Of a stretch of 64,000 nt of DNA, positions 21,818 to 29,224 are shown one piece after another. The stretch is from NCBI RefSeq assembly GCF_004339465.1, contig NZ_SMFY01000001.1:310001-374000 (forward strand), written 5' to 3'. The notes beneath the pieces are model-generated. The model saw only the letters and a program-made list of their open reading frames with translations, searched no databases and had not been told where the DNA came from. Source of the DNA: Ancylobacter aquaticus. Its GTDB lineage: Bacteria; Pseudomonadota; Alphaproteobacteria; Rhizobiales; Xanthobacteraceae. A program made the position numbers and the translations under genes. Numbering within the stretch: the first letter of the stretch is position 1; each line of letters begins with the position of its first letter.

Positions 21818-22826
21818 TGTGACGCTCAAGGGCATGACCAAGAGCTTTGGCAAAGGCGGGGCCAAGCGCGCGGTCGACGGCATAGACCTGCACATCGCCG
21901 ATGGCGAGTTCGTGGTTCTCCTCGGCCCCACCGGCGCGGGAAAAACCACCACGCTCCGCCTCATCGCCGGCATCGAGACGCCGGACGCCGGCACGGTGAG
22001 CATTGGCGGGCGGCCGATGGCGGGGCTCGCCCCGGCGAGCCGCGACGTCGCCTTCGTGTTCCAGCAATATTCGCTCTATCCGCACCTGACCGTGTACGAG
22101 AACCTCGCCTTTCCGCTGCGCTCCCCCGCGCGCAGAATGGATGCCGCCACCATCGACGCGCGGGTGCGCGAGGTGGCGAAGATGGTCCGCATCGACCACA
22201 AGCTGGAGAGCCGGTCGACCCGCCTGTCCGGCGGTGAGATGCAGCGCGTCGCCATCGGCCGGGCGCTGGTGCGCCGACCCTCCATTTACCTCATGGATGA
22301 GCCGCTTTCCTCGCTCGACGCCAAGCTGCGCGGCGAACTGCGGCTGGAACTGAAGCGCATCCAGAAGGACCTCGGCGCGACGCTGCTCTATGTCACCCAC
22401 GATCAGATCGAGGCGATGACCATGGCGGACCGCATCGGCATTCTCGCCGAGGGGCGTCTCGTGCAGATCGGCACGCCGCGCGAGATCTATGCCGATCCGG
22501 CCAATCTCCACGTCGCGGCGCGGCTCGGGCAGCCGCACATCAATCTGCTGCCCGCCGGCCTGCTGCCCGGCGTGGAGATGCCGCCGGGGACGAAGACCAT
22601 CGGCGCACGGACGGAGCACATCGCCATCGCGCGGGAGGAGGGGGGCAATGCGCGGATCGACTGGATCGAGCATCTCGGCGACCAGAACCACCTGCACATC
22701 AAGCTAGGCGAGCAAAAGCTGGTGACGCTCGCCGATCCCGATATGGCGGTGGCACCCGGTGACCCGATCAGCCTGTCCTTGAAGAATCCGCTCTATTTCG
22801 GCAGGGACGGCCAGCGGCTTGTGTAG
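21810..22826 (+). CDS. ABC transporter ATPase 2 of the second importer
   Basis: Second nucleotide-binding subunit, 338 residues. Walker A is GPTGAGKTT, the signature LSGGEMQRVAIGRA is near-canonical, Walker B is IYLMDEP and the H-loop is YVTHDQIEAM. The ATG at 21810 is preceded by AGGAGG inside the end of ATPase 1, so the genes overlap by 8 bases. It should pair with ATPase 1 under the two permeases. The shorter C-terminal domain suggests its regulatory part is reduced. Confidence 0.9.
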   Translation: MADVTLKGMTKSFGKGGAKRAVDGIDLHIADGEFVVLLGPTGAGKTTTLRLIAGIETPDAGTVSIGGRPMAGLAPASRDVAFVFQQYSLYPHLTVYENLAFPLRSPARRMDAATIDARVREVAKMVRIDHKLESRSTRLSGGEMQRVAIGRALVRRPSIYLMDEPLSSLDAKLRGELRLELKRIQKDLGATLLYVTHDQIEAMTMADRIGILAEGRLVQIGTPREIYADPANLHVAARLGQPHINLLPAGLLPGVEMPPGTKTIGARTEHIAIAREEGGNARIDWIEHLGDQNHLHIKLGEQKLVTLADPDMAVAPGDPISLSLKNPLYFGRDGQRLV

Positions 22827-22890
22827 CGGACATGCGTAAAGACGAACGGTCACGCGCCGTATGTCGCGTCGAACGGATGGGAAGGCAGCC

Positions 22891-24525
22891 ATGAAACATT
22901 TCTTCAACCGGCGGGACAGCATCGTCACCGAAGCGCTGGACGGGCTGCTGCGCACGACGCCGCCCGGCCGGCTGGCCCGGCTCGACACCTATCCCGACAT
23001 CAAGGTCGTCCTGCGCGCCGACTGGGACAAATCGAAGGTTGCCGTGGTCTCAGGCGGCGGCGCTGGTCACGAGCCCTCCCATGCCGGCTTCGTCGGCAAG
23101 GGGCTGCTGACCGCTGCCGTTTCCGGCGAAATCTTCGCCTCGCCCAGCGTCGAGGCGGTGCTCACCGCCATCCGCGCCGTGACCGGCAAGCCCGGCTGCC
23201 TGCTGGTGGTGAAAAACTACACCGGCGACCGGCTGAATTTCGGCCTCGCCGCCGAGCGCGCCCGCATGGAGGGCTTCAAGGTCGAGATGGCGATCGTCGC
23301 GGACGACATCGCGCTGCCCGATATCCCCCAGCCGCGCGGCGTCGCCGGCACGCTGTTCGTCCACAAGATCGCCGGCCATCTCGCCGAGACGGGCGCTGAT
23401 CTCGCCACGGTGGCGGCGGCGGCGCGCGCGGCGGCGGCGGACATCGCCTCGCTTGGCGTGTCGCTGTCCTCCTGCTCGATTCCCGGCCAGCCTTTCGAGG
23501 CCCGGCTGGGCGCCGATGAGGGCGAACTCGGCCTCGGCATCCATGGCGAGCCCGGTGTGGAGCGTATCCCGCTGCAGCCAGCCGGCGACATCGTCGCGCT
23601 GATGAGCGCGCGCCTCGCGGCCCGGCTCGACCCTGACGCCGACTATGCGCTGCTGATCAACAATCTCGGCGCCGTGCCGCCTTTGGAGATGAGCCTGATC
23701 GCCGAGGCGCTGCTGGCGTCTTTGCTCGGGCGCGGGGTGAAGCTGGTGATCGGCCCGGCGGCGCTGATGACCGCGCTGAACATGAACGGCTTCTCGCTTT
23801 CCTTCCTGCGGCTCGACGCCGACCGCACGGCAGCATTGACCGCCCCGGCCGAGCCGCTCGCCTGGCGCCCGGCGGTCGCGCCCAGCAGGGTCGAGGTGCT
23901 GGCTGCGCCGTCCGCGCCGGCGGCCGAGGCGTCTGCGGCCAGCACGGACGCGGCCGCCGAGGCGGTGATCCGCAACGTCTGCGCCACGCTGATCGGGCTG
24001 GAGGAGGAACTCAACCGGCTCGACGCCCGCGCCGGCGATGGCGATACAGGTTCAACGGTCTCCAACGGCGCCCGCGCCATCGACTCAAAGCTCCCCACAC
24101 TGCCGCTTGCCGATGTTGCGGCGACCCTCAAGGCCATCGGCGCGGAACTCGGCACCGCCATGGGTGGATCGAGCGGCGTGCTGCTCTCCATCTTCTTCAC
24201 CGCCGCCGCGCAGGCGCGCGGGGAAGGGCGGGAACTCCCGGCCGCGCTGCTGGCCGGCCTTGATCGGGTGGTGTTCTATGGCGGCGCCGTGCCCGGCGAC
24301 CGCACCATGATCGACGCGCTCGATCCCGCCCTCAGGGCGCTCTCGGCCGGCGATCTCACGGGCGCTGCCGCAGCCGCCTCGGCAGGGGCCGAGGCGACGA
24401 AGGCAATGGTACGGGCGCGGGCCGGACGGGCGGCCTATGTCGCCGCGCGCGATCTGGAAGGGTCGCCCGATCCCGGCGCATTGGCGGTGGCCAAGGTGTT
24501 CGAGGCGCTGGCTGCGCGCGGCTGA
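22891..24525 (+). CDS. DhaK-DhaL fusion kinase (ATP-type dihydroxyacetone or ketose kinase)
   Basis: A 544-residue fusion. Residues 1-330 are the DhaK domain with GGGAGHEPSHAGF and the ketose-binding histidine H218 in GLGIHGEPG. After an Ala-rich linker (about 345-365) comes the DhaL-type nucleotide domain with GDGDTGSTVSNGA near residue 385. This is the layout of ATP-dependent dihydroxyacetone kinases (Citrobacter DAK). Members of the family also phosphorylate erythrulose, so a C4 ketose is possible. The ATG at 22891 follows GGGAAGG. The operon also encodes a separate PEP-dependent kinase, so the two are unlikely to be simply redundant. Confidence 0.9.
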   Translation: MKHFFNRRDSIVTEALDGLLRTTPPGRLARLDTYPDIKVVLRADWDKSKVAVVSGGGAGHEPSHAGFVGKGLLTAAVSGEIFASPSVEAVLTAIRAVTGKPGCLLVVKNYTGDRLNFGLAAERARMEGFKVEMAIVADDIALPDIPQPRGVAGTLFVHKIAGHLAETGADLATVAAAARAAAADIASLGVSLSSCSIPGQPFEARLGADEGELGLGIHGEPGVERIPLQPAGDIVALMSARLAARLDPDADYALLINNLGAVPPLEMSLIAEALLASLLGRGVKLVIGPAALMTALNMNGFSLSFLRLDADRTAALTAPAEPLAWRPAVAPSRVEVLAAPSAPAAEASAASTDAAAEAVIRNVCATLIGLEEELNRLDARAGDGDTGSTVSNGARAIDSKLPTLPLADVAATLKAIGAELGTAMGGSSGVLLSIFFTAAAQARGEGRELPAALLAGLDRVVFYGGAVPGDRTMIDALDPALRALSAGDLTGAAAAASAGAEATKAMVRARAGRAAYVAARDLEGSPDPGALAVAKVFEALAARG

Positions 24526-24548
24526 GCCGGGAAGCTGGGAGGGAGCCG

Positions 24549-25208
24549 ATGCCGCTCGATGCCGCCGATCTCAGCGCACTCATTGGTCTGTGCCGTGAGG
24601 AAATCGAGCTTCACTGCGAGCATCTCGGCCGGCTCGACAGCGCGATCGGCGATGGCGACCATGGCGCCAATATGCGGCGCGGTCTGGAGGCCGTGTATCG
24701 CGAGCGCGACGCGATTTCCGTCCTGCCGCTGCCGGCGGCGCTGGAACGTATCGGGTTGGTGCTGGTCATGAGCATCGGCGGCGCGGCAGGACCGCTTTAC
24801 GGCACGCTGCTGATGGAGCTCGGGCGCGGCCTTGCCGCCCGGGATCTGGCCGCCCGGGAGCTGGCAGTGCGGGAGCTTGACGCCCGGGAGGAAGAGACCG
24901 ATTTCGCCGCCGTCCTCGCTGTGGCGGTTACGGCGGTGGCGCGGCGCGGTCGCTCCGGGCCGGGCGACAAGACGCTGCTGGATGTGCTCTATCCCGTGCA
25001 GGCGGAGTTAGCCAGCCACGCCGCCCCGGTCCGCATCGCCGAATGCGCCCGCCTCGCGGCGCGGGGAACGGAAATGATGCTGGCGCGGCGGGGCCGGGCG
25101 TCCTATCTCGGCGAGCGCTCGATCGGTCACGAGGACCCCGGCGCGTCGAGCTGCGCCCTGCTCACCATGACCATCTGCCACTATTTCAAGGAGCAAGCGC
25201 CGTCATGA
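24549..25208 (+). CDS. dhaL: Dihydroxyacetone kinase ADP-binding subunit
   Basis: A 219-residue cytoplasmic subunit that carries tightly bound ADP, which is rephosphorylated by DhaM and passes the phosphate to dihydroxyacetone on DhaK. The magnesium-binding aspartates D30, D35 and D37 (LDSAIGDGDHG) match E. coli numbering; the C terminus has RASYLGERSIGHEDPGA. Residues 96-114 are an extra segment made of 15-base tandem repeats. The start at 24549 follows GGGAGGGAGCCG. It overlaps dhaM by ATGA. Confidence 0.93.
   Translation: MPLDAADLSALIGLCREEIELHCEHLGRLDSAIGDGDHGANMRRGLEAVYRERDAISVLPLPAALERIGLVLVMSIGGAAGPLYGTLLMELGRGLAARDLAARELAVRELDAREEETDFAAVLAVAVTAVARRGRSGPGDKTLLDVLYPVQAELASHAAPVRIAECARLAARGTEMMLARRGRASYLGERSIGHEDPGASSCALLTMTICHYFKEQAPS
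24834..24893 (+). repeat. 15-base tandem repeat inside dhaL
   Basis: Four in-frame units of 15 bases, the first two (GCCGCCCGGGATCTG, GCCGCCCGGGAGCTG) differing at one position, the third and fourth more diverged. They encode AARDL, AAREL, AVREL and DAREE. The segment replaces a loop of ordinary DhaL proteins and would form a charged helix. Slippage could change the copy number without breaking the frame. Confidence 0.8.
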
Positions 25209-25606
25209 CCCCCGCGCGCATCGCCAATGTGGGAATCGTGATCGTCTCGCACTCGCCATTGGTGGCGCAGGGCGCTGCCGACATGGTGCGCCAGATGGTG
25301 GGCGACTGCGTGCCGCTCGCCTGGACGGGCGGCAATGTGGAGGGTGGGCTCGGCACCCATGTCGCCGGCATTCTGGCAGCTATCGAGGCGGCATGGTCGG
25401 AGGCGGGCGTCGCCATCTTCGTCGACCTCGGCGGGGCGGAGACCAATAGCGAGGCGGCGGTGGAGATGCTCGGGCCGGCGCGCGCGGCCAGAATTGCCAT
25501 CTGCAACGCCCCGCTGGTGGAGGGCGCCGTGGTGGCGGCGGCGGAGGCGTCGGGGGGCTCGACGCTGGCGCGGGTGGTGGCTACGGCCGAAGAGTTGTCC
25601 GCGTGA
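25205..25606 (+). CDS. dhaM: PTS EIIA-like subunit of dihydroxyacetone kinase
   Basis: A 133-residue protein of the mannose-type EIIA fold, corresponding to the first domain of E. coli DhaM. The phosphorylated histidine is H16 in IVIVSHSPLVAQG. In E. coli this domain is fused to HPr and an enzyme I fragment; here each is a separate overlapping gene. It receives phosphate from the HPr encoded next and rephosphorylates ADP on DhaL. The ATG at 25205 overlaps the dhaL stop; the stop overlaps the HPr gene start by TGATG. Confidence 0.92.
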   Translation: MTPARIANVGIVIVSHSPLVAQGAADMVRQMVGDCVPLAWTGGNVEGGLGTHVAGILAAIEAAWSEAGVAIFVDLGGAETNSEAAVEMLGPARAARIAICNAPLVEGAVVAAAEASGGSTLARVVATAEELSA

Positions 25607-25953
25607 TGGCCGACATCGCTCCCTCCATCGGGCGGCCTTCCGCCCATCGCTGCCAGGCCGAAGTGGAGGTCACGCACGGGGTGGGGCTGCACGCGCGCCC
25701 CTCGGTCGCCTTCACCCGACTTGCCAAGACCTTTCCCTGCACCATCGAGGTGGCGGTGGACGGATCGGGCGAGTGGCTCAATGGCAAGAGCATCGTCAAA
25801 ATCATCGGGGCCCGCATAAGGCGCGGGACTAAGATCAGAATTCGCGCTGAAGGAGCACGTGCGGAGGAGGCTATCGCGGCGCTCAGCGGGCTGGTGCGGC
25901 GCAATTTCGACGAGGATCGCAAGGCGGGGCGTGCCGATGGCCGCCCCTCGTGA
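25606..25953 (+). CDS. HPr-family phosphocarrier protein
   Basis: A 115-residue HPr homologue with the phosphorylatable histidine H29 in GVGLHARPSVAF and the NGKSIVKIIGA helix that carries the regulatory-serine position. It is longer than plain HPr (about 85) by N- and C-terminal tails. It should pass phosphate from the enzyme I encoded next to DhaM. The ATG at 25606 is used rather than the GTG one codon earlier because it gives a TGATG overlap. The 3' end overlaps the enzyme I gene by 17 bases. Confidence 0.92.
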   Translation: MADIAPSIGRPSAHRCQAEVEVTHGVGLHARPSVAFTRLAKTFPCTIEVAVDGSGEWLNGKSIVKIIGARIRRGTKIRIRAEGARAEEAIAALSGLVRRNFDEDRKAGRADGRPS

Positions 25954-27580
25954 CTTTCGCGGCCACCCCGCCTCGCCCGGCCGGGCAGTGGGCCCGGTCC
26001 ACCGGGCGGGCGAACCGCCGGCGCCGTCCGGCCTTGCCGGCAACGGGTCCGATGCCCGTGCGGCGCTGGAAGCGGCGGTGAGCCGGGCGGTTCACGAACT
26101 GCGCGAACTCTCCGCCCGCGCCGACCCGGAAAGCGCCGGCATTCTCGATTTCCAGATCGAGCTGCTGCTCGATGGCGAACTGCTGGCCCCCGCCCTGGCG
26201 CGCATCGGCGCGGGCGAGGGAGCGGCCCTGGCCTTCGCGGCGGCGCTGAACGATCAGATCGACGAGATGGCCGGTGGGGGTGGTGAGGGCGAAGCAACCC
26301 ATGGCGACCCTTTCGTGCTGCGCGCCGTCGACCTGATGGACCTTCAGCACCGCGTGCTCGACGCGCTCGCCGGCCGCACCCGCGCCGACTTCCCGCCCGG
26401 CGCGGTCTATGTCGGGCGCGACATGCCGCCCAGCGTGTTTCTCGCCCATGACTGGTCGAGCGGCGGCGCCATCGCGCTTGGTGCGGGCAGCACGGCGAGC
26501 CATGTCGCCCTGCTGGCGCGGGCGCGCGGCGTGCCGATGGTGGTCGGTCTCGGGGCGCTGCCGGGAGAGACCGGCGAGCCGCTGCTGGTGGACGGCACAC
26601 GGGGAATGGCCTGCCTCCACCCCGATGCGCGACAGGCCGCGTCGCCCTCCGCGCCCGACCTCGCGCCCCTTCTTTCGCCCGTCCCTGCGTGCGAACCCGC
26701 CGCATGGGAGCCGCTTCGCGCCGCTTCGGCCGTCCCCGACCGGCCCTTCCTGTTCGCCAATCTCGACACGCTGGCAGATCTCGACACGCTCGATCCCGCT
26801 GTGGTGGACGGCGTCGGTCTGGTGCGGACCGAGTTTCTGCTCACCAGCGCCGCCGAGGCGCTGAGCGAGGAGCGGCACCTGGCGGTCTACCGCCGCGTCC
26901 TCGACCATCTCGCCGGCAAGCCGGTGACGTTGCGCATGCTTGATCTCGGCGGCGACAAGGCGCTGCCGGGCCTTACCGAGGGCGACCCCGCCGGTGTGCT
27001 GGGCACGCGCGGGGTGCGCTTTCTGCTCGCCCATCCCGATCTCGCCCGCATCCAGGCGCGCGGGCTGATCCGCGCGGCGGCGCATGGCCCGGTCAGCGTG
27101 CTGCTGCCCATGGTGACGCTGCCGGCCGAACTTGCGGCGATGGCGCTGCTGTTCGACGAGGAGGCGGTGCGGCTGGCGCGGCAGGGAATCGAGGGCAGGC
27201 GGCCCCCGCTCGGCATCATGGTGGAGGTGCCGGCGGCGGCGTTGACGCTCGACCTGTTTGGGCAGGCGGCCTTCTTTTCCGTGGGCAGCAACGATCTGAT
27301 GCAGTATCTCGCAGCGGCGGCGCGCGACAATCCTGCCGTGGCGCCTCTCTATGCGGGAGCGGAGACGGCGATGTTCCGGCTGCTGGACCTCATCTGCGCG
27401 GCGGCCCGCGCGCTTGGCCGCCCGGTGTCGCTGTGCGGCGACCTCGCCGCCGAGCCGGCGGCGGTCGGCCGCCTCCTTGCCCTTGGCCTCGATGGGCTCT
27501 CGGTGGCGCCGAGGCGCCTTCCCGCGTTGCGCGCGGCGCTGGGCGCCGCTTTCCCAGCCCTGCCGCCGGGGCGCGCCTAG
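25937..27580 (+). CDS. PTS enzyme I (PEP-protein phosphotransferase)
   Basis: Takes phosphate from phosphoenolpyruvate and hands it to HPr. It is 547 residues, full length for enzyme I, unlike the truncated EI part of E. coli DhaM. The phosphohistidine H189 lies in GSTASHVALLARARGVPMV. The PEP-binding half shows GVGLVRTEFLL, RMLDLGGDKALPGL, FSVGSNDLMQYL and the active-site Cys in SLCGDLAAEP. Its place after dhaM and the HPr gene makes it a dedicated phosphate donor for dihydroxyacetone kinase, although it could also serve other carriers. Confidence 0.92.
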   Translation: MAAPRDFRGHPASPGRAVGPVHRAGEPPAPSGLAGNGSDARAALEAAVSRAVHELRELSARADPESAGILDFQIELLLDGELLAPALARIGAGEGAALAFAAALNDQIDEMAGGGGEGEATHGDPFVLRAVDLMDLQHRVLDALAGRTRADFPPGAVYVGRDMPPSVFLAHDWSSGGAIALGAGSTASHVALLARARGVPMVVGLGALPGETGEPLLVDGTRGMACLHPDARQAASPSAPDLAPLLSPVPACEPAAWEPLRAASAVPDRPFLFANLDTLADLDTLDPAVVDGVGLVRTEFLLTSAAEALSEERHLAVYRRVLDHLAGKPVTLRMLDLGGDKALPGLTEGDPAGVLGTRGVRFLLAHPDLARIQARGLIRAAAHGPVSVLLPMVTLPAELAAMALLFDEEAVRLARQGIEGRRPPLGIMVEVPAAALTLDLFGQAAFFSVGSNDLMQYLAAAARDNPAVAPLYAGAETAMFRLLDLICAAARALGRPVSLCGDLAAEPAAVGRLLALGLDGLSVAPRRLPALRAALGAAFPALPPGRA

Positions 27581-27582
27581 GC

Positions 27583-27993
27583 ATGGCGCGCGAGACCAGC
27601 GACGAGGCGGTGATCGCCTACAAGACCCTTCTCTCCGACATTCTCGACAACCGACCCTCCGGCACGCGCCAGCGGCTGGCGGCGGCACTGGGCAAGCACC
27701 GCAGCTTCGTGACCCAGGTCACGAGCCCCAGCTACGACACGCCCTTGCCGGCGCGGCATCTGCCGACCATCCTGCGGGTGTGCCATTTCAGCCCGGCGGA
27801 GCAGGAACGGTTTCTCGCCGCCTATCAGGCCGCCCATCCCGGCCGGCTGCCGGAGGTGGGCGGGGCGTCGACGATGCGGACCCTGGCGCTGATGGTGCCG
27901 GAGTTCGGCGACGAGAAAAAGAACCGCAGCTTCGACGACGCCGTTTCCGACTTCGTGGCTAAGATGGCGGGGCTGGTGAACGGGGGCGATTGA
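27583..27993 (+). CDS. Small protein with a helix-turn-helix-like N-terminal region
   Basis: A 136-residue protein starting two bases after the enzyme I stop. Residues about 28-80 (TRQRLAAALGKHRSFVTQV and the following PARHLPTILRVCHFSPAEQE) look like an XRE-type helix-turn-helix; the rest, including SFDDAVSDFVAKMAGLV, has no feature I know. It could be a regulator of the kinase operon. The family is not recognised with certainty, so the function stays open. Confidence 0.7.
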   Translation: MARETSDEAVIAYKTLLSDILDNRPSGTRQRLAAALGKHRSFVTQVTSPSYDTPLPARHLPTILRVCHFSPAEQERFLAAYQAAHPGRLPEVGGASTMRTLALMVPEFGDEKKNRSFDDAVSDFVAKMAGLVNGGD

Positions 27994-28082
27994 ATGCACG
28001 TGATGGAAAGCGGCGCGCGCGCCCCTGCAGGCGGGGCTGAGCGGGCGCGGCGGCAGCGAACGCTGCAAGGAGCGCGGCAAAG

Positions 28083-28100
28083 GGCGCCATAGATGGCGCC
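28083..28100. promoter_or_regulatory. Perfect palindrome GGCGCCAT-AG-ATGGCGCC before dhaK
   Basis: An 18-base inverted repeat with 8-base arms and a 2-base centre, 18 bases upstream of the dhaK start in a 125-bp gap. It could be an operator for the adjacent HTH-like protein or an mRNA hairpin that sets dhaK translation. The sequence alone does not decide between these. Confidence 0.4.
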
Positions 28101-28118
28101 AGAGGGGGCGATGATCGG

Positions 28119-29108
28119 ATGACGCGAATCCTCCACGCCGCCGAAACGGCGGTGGCACAGAGCCTCGCCGGTTTCGTCGCCGCGCATGAGGAACTCGTCA
28201 CATTCGGCCGCGACGACAAATTCGTGCGCCGCCGCACCCTCAGCCCGGGCAAGGTGGCGGTAATCTCCGGCGGCGGGGCCGGGCACGAGCCGCTGCATTG
28301 CGGCTTCATCGGGGTCGGCATGCTGGATGCGGCCTGCACCGGCCACGTCTTCACCTCGCCGACGCCCGACCAGATCCTCGCCGCGATGGACGAGACCGAC
28401 ACCGGCGCCGGCTGCCTGCTGGTGGTGAAGAACTATGATGGCGACGTGATGAACTTCGAGATGGCGGCGGAAATGGCCGCCGACCGCCACCGCATCGAGA
28501 CGGTGATCGTCGAGGACGATGCCGCCTATGGCCCTTCCGTCCGCAGCCGGGGGCGGCGCGGTGTCGCCGGGACGATGGTGGTGGAAAAGCTTCTCGGCGC
28601 GGCGGCCGAACGCGGCGAGGACCTCGCCGGCCTGAAGGCGCTCGGCGAGGGTCTTTCCGGGCGGCTGCGCAGCATGGGCGTGGCCTTGCGCGGCGTCACC
28701 CTTCCCGACAACACCCGCGAGACCTTCGCTCTGGGCCCGGACGAGATGGAGATCGGCGTCGGCATTCATGGCGAGCCGGGGCTCTACCGCACTGGGCGCG
28801 CCGGTGCCGACGAGATCGTGCGGCTGCTCTGCGAGCCGGTGCTGGCGCAGCTTTCGCCGCTGACGGACGCCCGCCCGCTGCTGATCGTCAATGGCTTTGG
28901 CGGCACCCCGCCGATCGAACTGCACCTCGCCCATAACCTGACCCGCGCTTTCCTGCGCCAGCACGGCATCGTGCCGGCGCGGGCACTCGTCGGCACCTTC
29001 GTCACCTCGCTCGACATGGCGGGGCTCTCGGTGACGCTGGCGCTTCTGACGCCGGAGGAGTTCGCCCTCTGGTGCGCGCCGGTGACGACGCCGACCCTGG
29101 TCTGGTGA
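28119..29108 (+). CDS. dhaK: Dihydroxyacetone kinase substrate-binding subunit
   Basis: A 329-residue cytoplasmic subunit that binds dihydroxyacetone covalently as a hemiaminal through H217 in GVGIHGEPG, with GGGAGHEPLHCGF near residue 51. It is the natural partner of the separate DhaL (24549) and DhaM (25205) and completes a PEP-dependent dihydroxyacetone kinase. It is unusual that dhaK comes last, behind the enzyme I and HTH-like genes. The start at 28119 is the first in-frame ATG; an ATG at 28111 is out of frame. Confidence 0.92.
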   Translation: MTRILHAAETAVAQSLAGFVAAHEELVTFGRDDKFVRRRTLSPGKVAVISGGGAGHEPLHCGFIGVGMLDAACTGHVFTSPTPDQILAAMDETDTGAGCLLVVKNYDGDVMNFEMAAEMAADRHRIETVIVEDDAAYGPSVRSRGRRGVAGTMVVEKLLGAAAERGEDLAGLKALGEGLSGRLRSMGVALRGVTLPDNTRETFALGPDEMEIGVGIHGEPGLYRTGRAGADEIVRLLCEPVLAQLSPLTDARPLLIVNGFGGTPPIELHLAHNLTRAFLRQHGIVPARALVGTFVTSLDMAGLSVTLALLTPEEFALWCAPVTTPTLVW

Positions 29109-29224
29109 GGCCGGGCTCCGGAGCGACCCCTTTGCCGGTACCATTGCGCGGCACGGCGCGCTGTTGGTAAGCTCGCGGCGATGTCGGGCGCGGTCCCGCG
29201 CCGGCCACCCGGTGTTTCCTCCCG

